From the NCBI GenBank assembly GCA_023136725.1, contig JAGLQR010000137.1:1-5481 (forward strand): a stretch of DNA of 5,481 bases. Reading direction: 5' to 3'. Below the pieces are notes generated by a model that had not been told where the DNA came from, searched no databases, and saw nothing but the letters and a program-made list of their open reading frames with translations. The translations under genes were made by a program, and so were the position numbers. Positions 4,744 to 5,481 of this stretch are shown here, piece after piece. The stretch's first letter is position 1, and each line of letters opens with the position of its first letter. Source of the DNA: Candidatus Aminicenantota bacterium. Its GTDB lineage: Bacteria > Acidobacteriota > Aminicenantia > UBA2199.

Positions 4744-5481
4744 TCAATACCCTATAGCTTCACCATCTTTTCTCGACTCACTTCCACCAATCAGAACTCC
4801 TCTTTTCCAATCGATCCAGATTCCCTGATAACCACCATACCCTCCCCTGGAAGAGCTGATCTTATGACCGAGTGAAATAAGATCTCTGAGAACACCGGAC
4901 ATAATTCCCGATTCAAGGAATATTGTTCCGCCATCATTCATGACTCCAAAGTCAGGCTGAGAAGATCCGCCATGCCTGAATCTTGCAGCATCACCCGCCT
5001 CCTGAATATTCATCCCGAACACAAGGATATTGAGAAGGACCTGGACATGCCCCTGAGGCTGCATAGATCCACCCATAACTCCGAAGGAGAATACAGGTTT
5101 TCCATCCTTTGTCACCATCGCCGGAATAATAGTATGAAAAGGCCTCTTTCGTGGCTCAAAGGAATTAAAATGATCTTTATCAAGGCTGAACAAAGCCCCC
5201 CTGTCCTGTATACAGAAACCGAGGCCATCCGGGACCATACCCGATCCAAATCCGAAATAATTACTCTGAATAAGGGAAACAACATTTCTGTCCTTATCTA
5301 CAACGGTCAGGTAAATAGTATCACCTTTTTCCGGGGGAGCTGAGTTTACGTTCAACTTCCTTGAGGCTTTATCCTTATTGAATAACTTCAGTCTTTCTTT
5401 GGTATATTTGTCTGTAAGAAAATTTTCATAATTAATTTTGCTGAATGCCGGATCTGCATAAAATTTTGCCCTGTCCTCATA
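4744..5481 (-). CDS. ggt: Gamma-glutamyltransferase family protein, YwrD-like (N-terminus beyond the right edge)
   Basis: This is the C-terminal 245 residues of an N-terminal-nucleophile hydrolase/transferase that acts on gamma-glutamyl amides such as glutathione. The frame is open to the right edge and begins YEDRAKFYADPAF, matching the family segment before the processing site. T55 of the visible part (codon 5319-5317, in GDTIYLTVVDKD) aligns with the catalytic Thr that becomes the new N-terminus after self-cleavage, leaving a small subunit of about 191 residues, the usual size. Further motifs are IQSNYFGFGSGMVP (71-84), RPFHTIIPAM (113-122), GVMGGSMQPQGHVQV (134-148), DAARFRHG (164-171) and a C-terminal GY, as in E. 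coli GGT. The SNYFGFGSG and GGSMQPQGHVQ versions resemble the YwrD-type branch. An in-frame TTG at 5355 is inside the domain and is not a start. Localisation is unknown because the N-terminus is missing. Confidence 0.93.
   Translation of the reverse strand, partial: YEDRAKFYADPAFSKINYENFLTDKYTKERLKLFNKDKASRKLNVNSAPPEKGDTIYLTVVDKDRNVVSLIQSNYFGFGSGMVPDGLGFCIQDRGALFSLDKDHFNSFEPRKRPFHTIIPAMVTKDGKPVFSFGVMGGSMQPQGHVQVLLNILVFGMNIQEAGDAARFRHGGSSQPDFGVMNDGGTIFLESGIMSGVLRDLISLGHKISSSRGGYGGYQGIWIDWKRGVLIGGSESRKDGEAIGY

Noticed and set aside
4972..5343. Plus-strand frame of 123 codons.
   Set aside because: It is antisense to the catalytic domain of the gamma-glutamyltransferase and has no domain resemblance.
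4744..5355. Treating the gamma-glutamyltransferase as a complete 203-residue gene starting at TTG 5355.
   Set aside because: The frame stays open to the window edge, and the upstream 42 codons encode conserved family sequence (YEDRAKFYADPAF).

Overview
This window is part of a bacterial chromosome, rich in genes and about 40% GC by eye. It carries two blocks of minus-strand genes separated by one small plus-strand gene. The electron transfer flavoprotein and acyl-CoA dehydrogenase sequences resemble versions known from anaerobic Bacteroidota and related FCB-group bacteria. However, several genes have clear Shine-Dalgarno sites (AAGGAGG before the dehydrogenase), and these are usually weak or absent in typical Bacteroidota. 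I therefore suggest a Gram-negative, probably fermentative or anaerobic lineage and do not assign a phylum. Nothing in the window marks a mobile element, prophage, CRISPR array, tRNA or rRNA.

Layout. (1) Positions 1-3332, minus strand: a three-gene operon etfB - etfA - acyl-CoA dehydrogenase, transcribed right to left. etfB and etfA abut with no gap, and etfA overlaps the dehydrogenase by 8 bases. The dehydrogenase runs off the left edge, so 493 of its residues are visible. (2) Positions 3333-3494: an intergenic region with candidate divergent promoters. (3) Positions 3495-3767, plus strand: a small unrecognised protein of 90 residues that starts with TTG and contains a run of nine A. (4) Positions 3774-4715, minus strand: a radical SAM protein with a reduced SPASM-like second cluster region. 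Its 3' end faces the small gene with only 6 bases between them. (5) Positions 4744-5481, minus strand: the C-terminal 245 residues of a gamma-glutamyltransferase-family protein of the YwrD-like type, cut by the right edge and probably co-transcribed with the radical SAM gene.

How they work together. EtfB and EtfA should form a flavoprotein heterodimer that exchanges electrons with the acyl-CoA dehydrogenase encoded just behind them. EtfB carries the GRQAIDGDTAQVGP motif seen in ETFs that bind a second FAD and NADH, so an electron-bifurcating enoyl-CoA reductase (butyryl-CoA dehydrogenase/EtfAB type) is plausible but unproven. The pairing of a gamma-glutamyltransferase with a SPASM-like radical SAM protein is the least explained part of the window. 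It could reflect modification and processing of a peptide or gamma-glutamyl compound, but no precursor peptide is visible.
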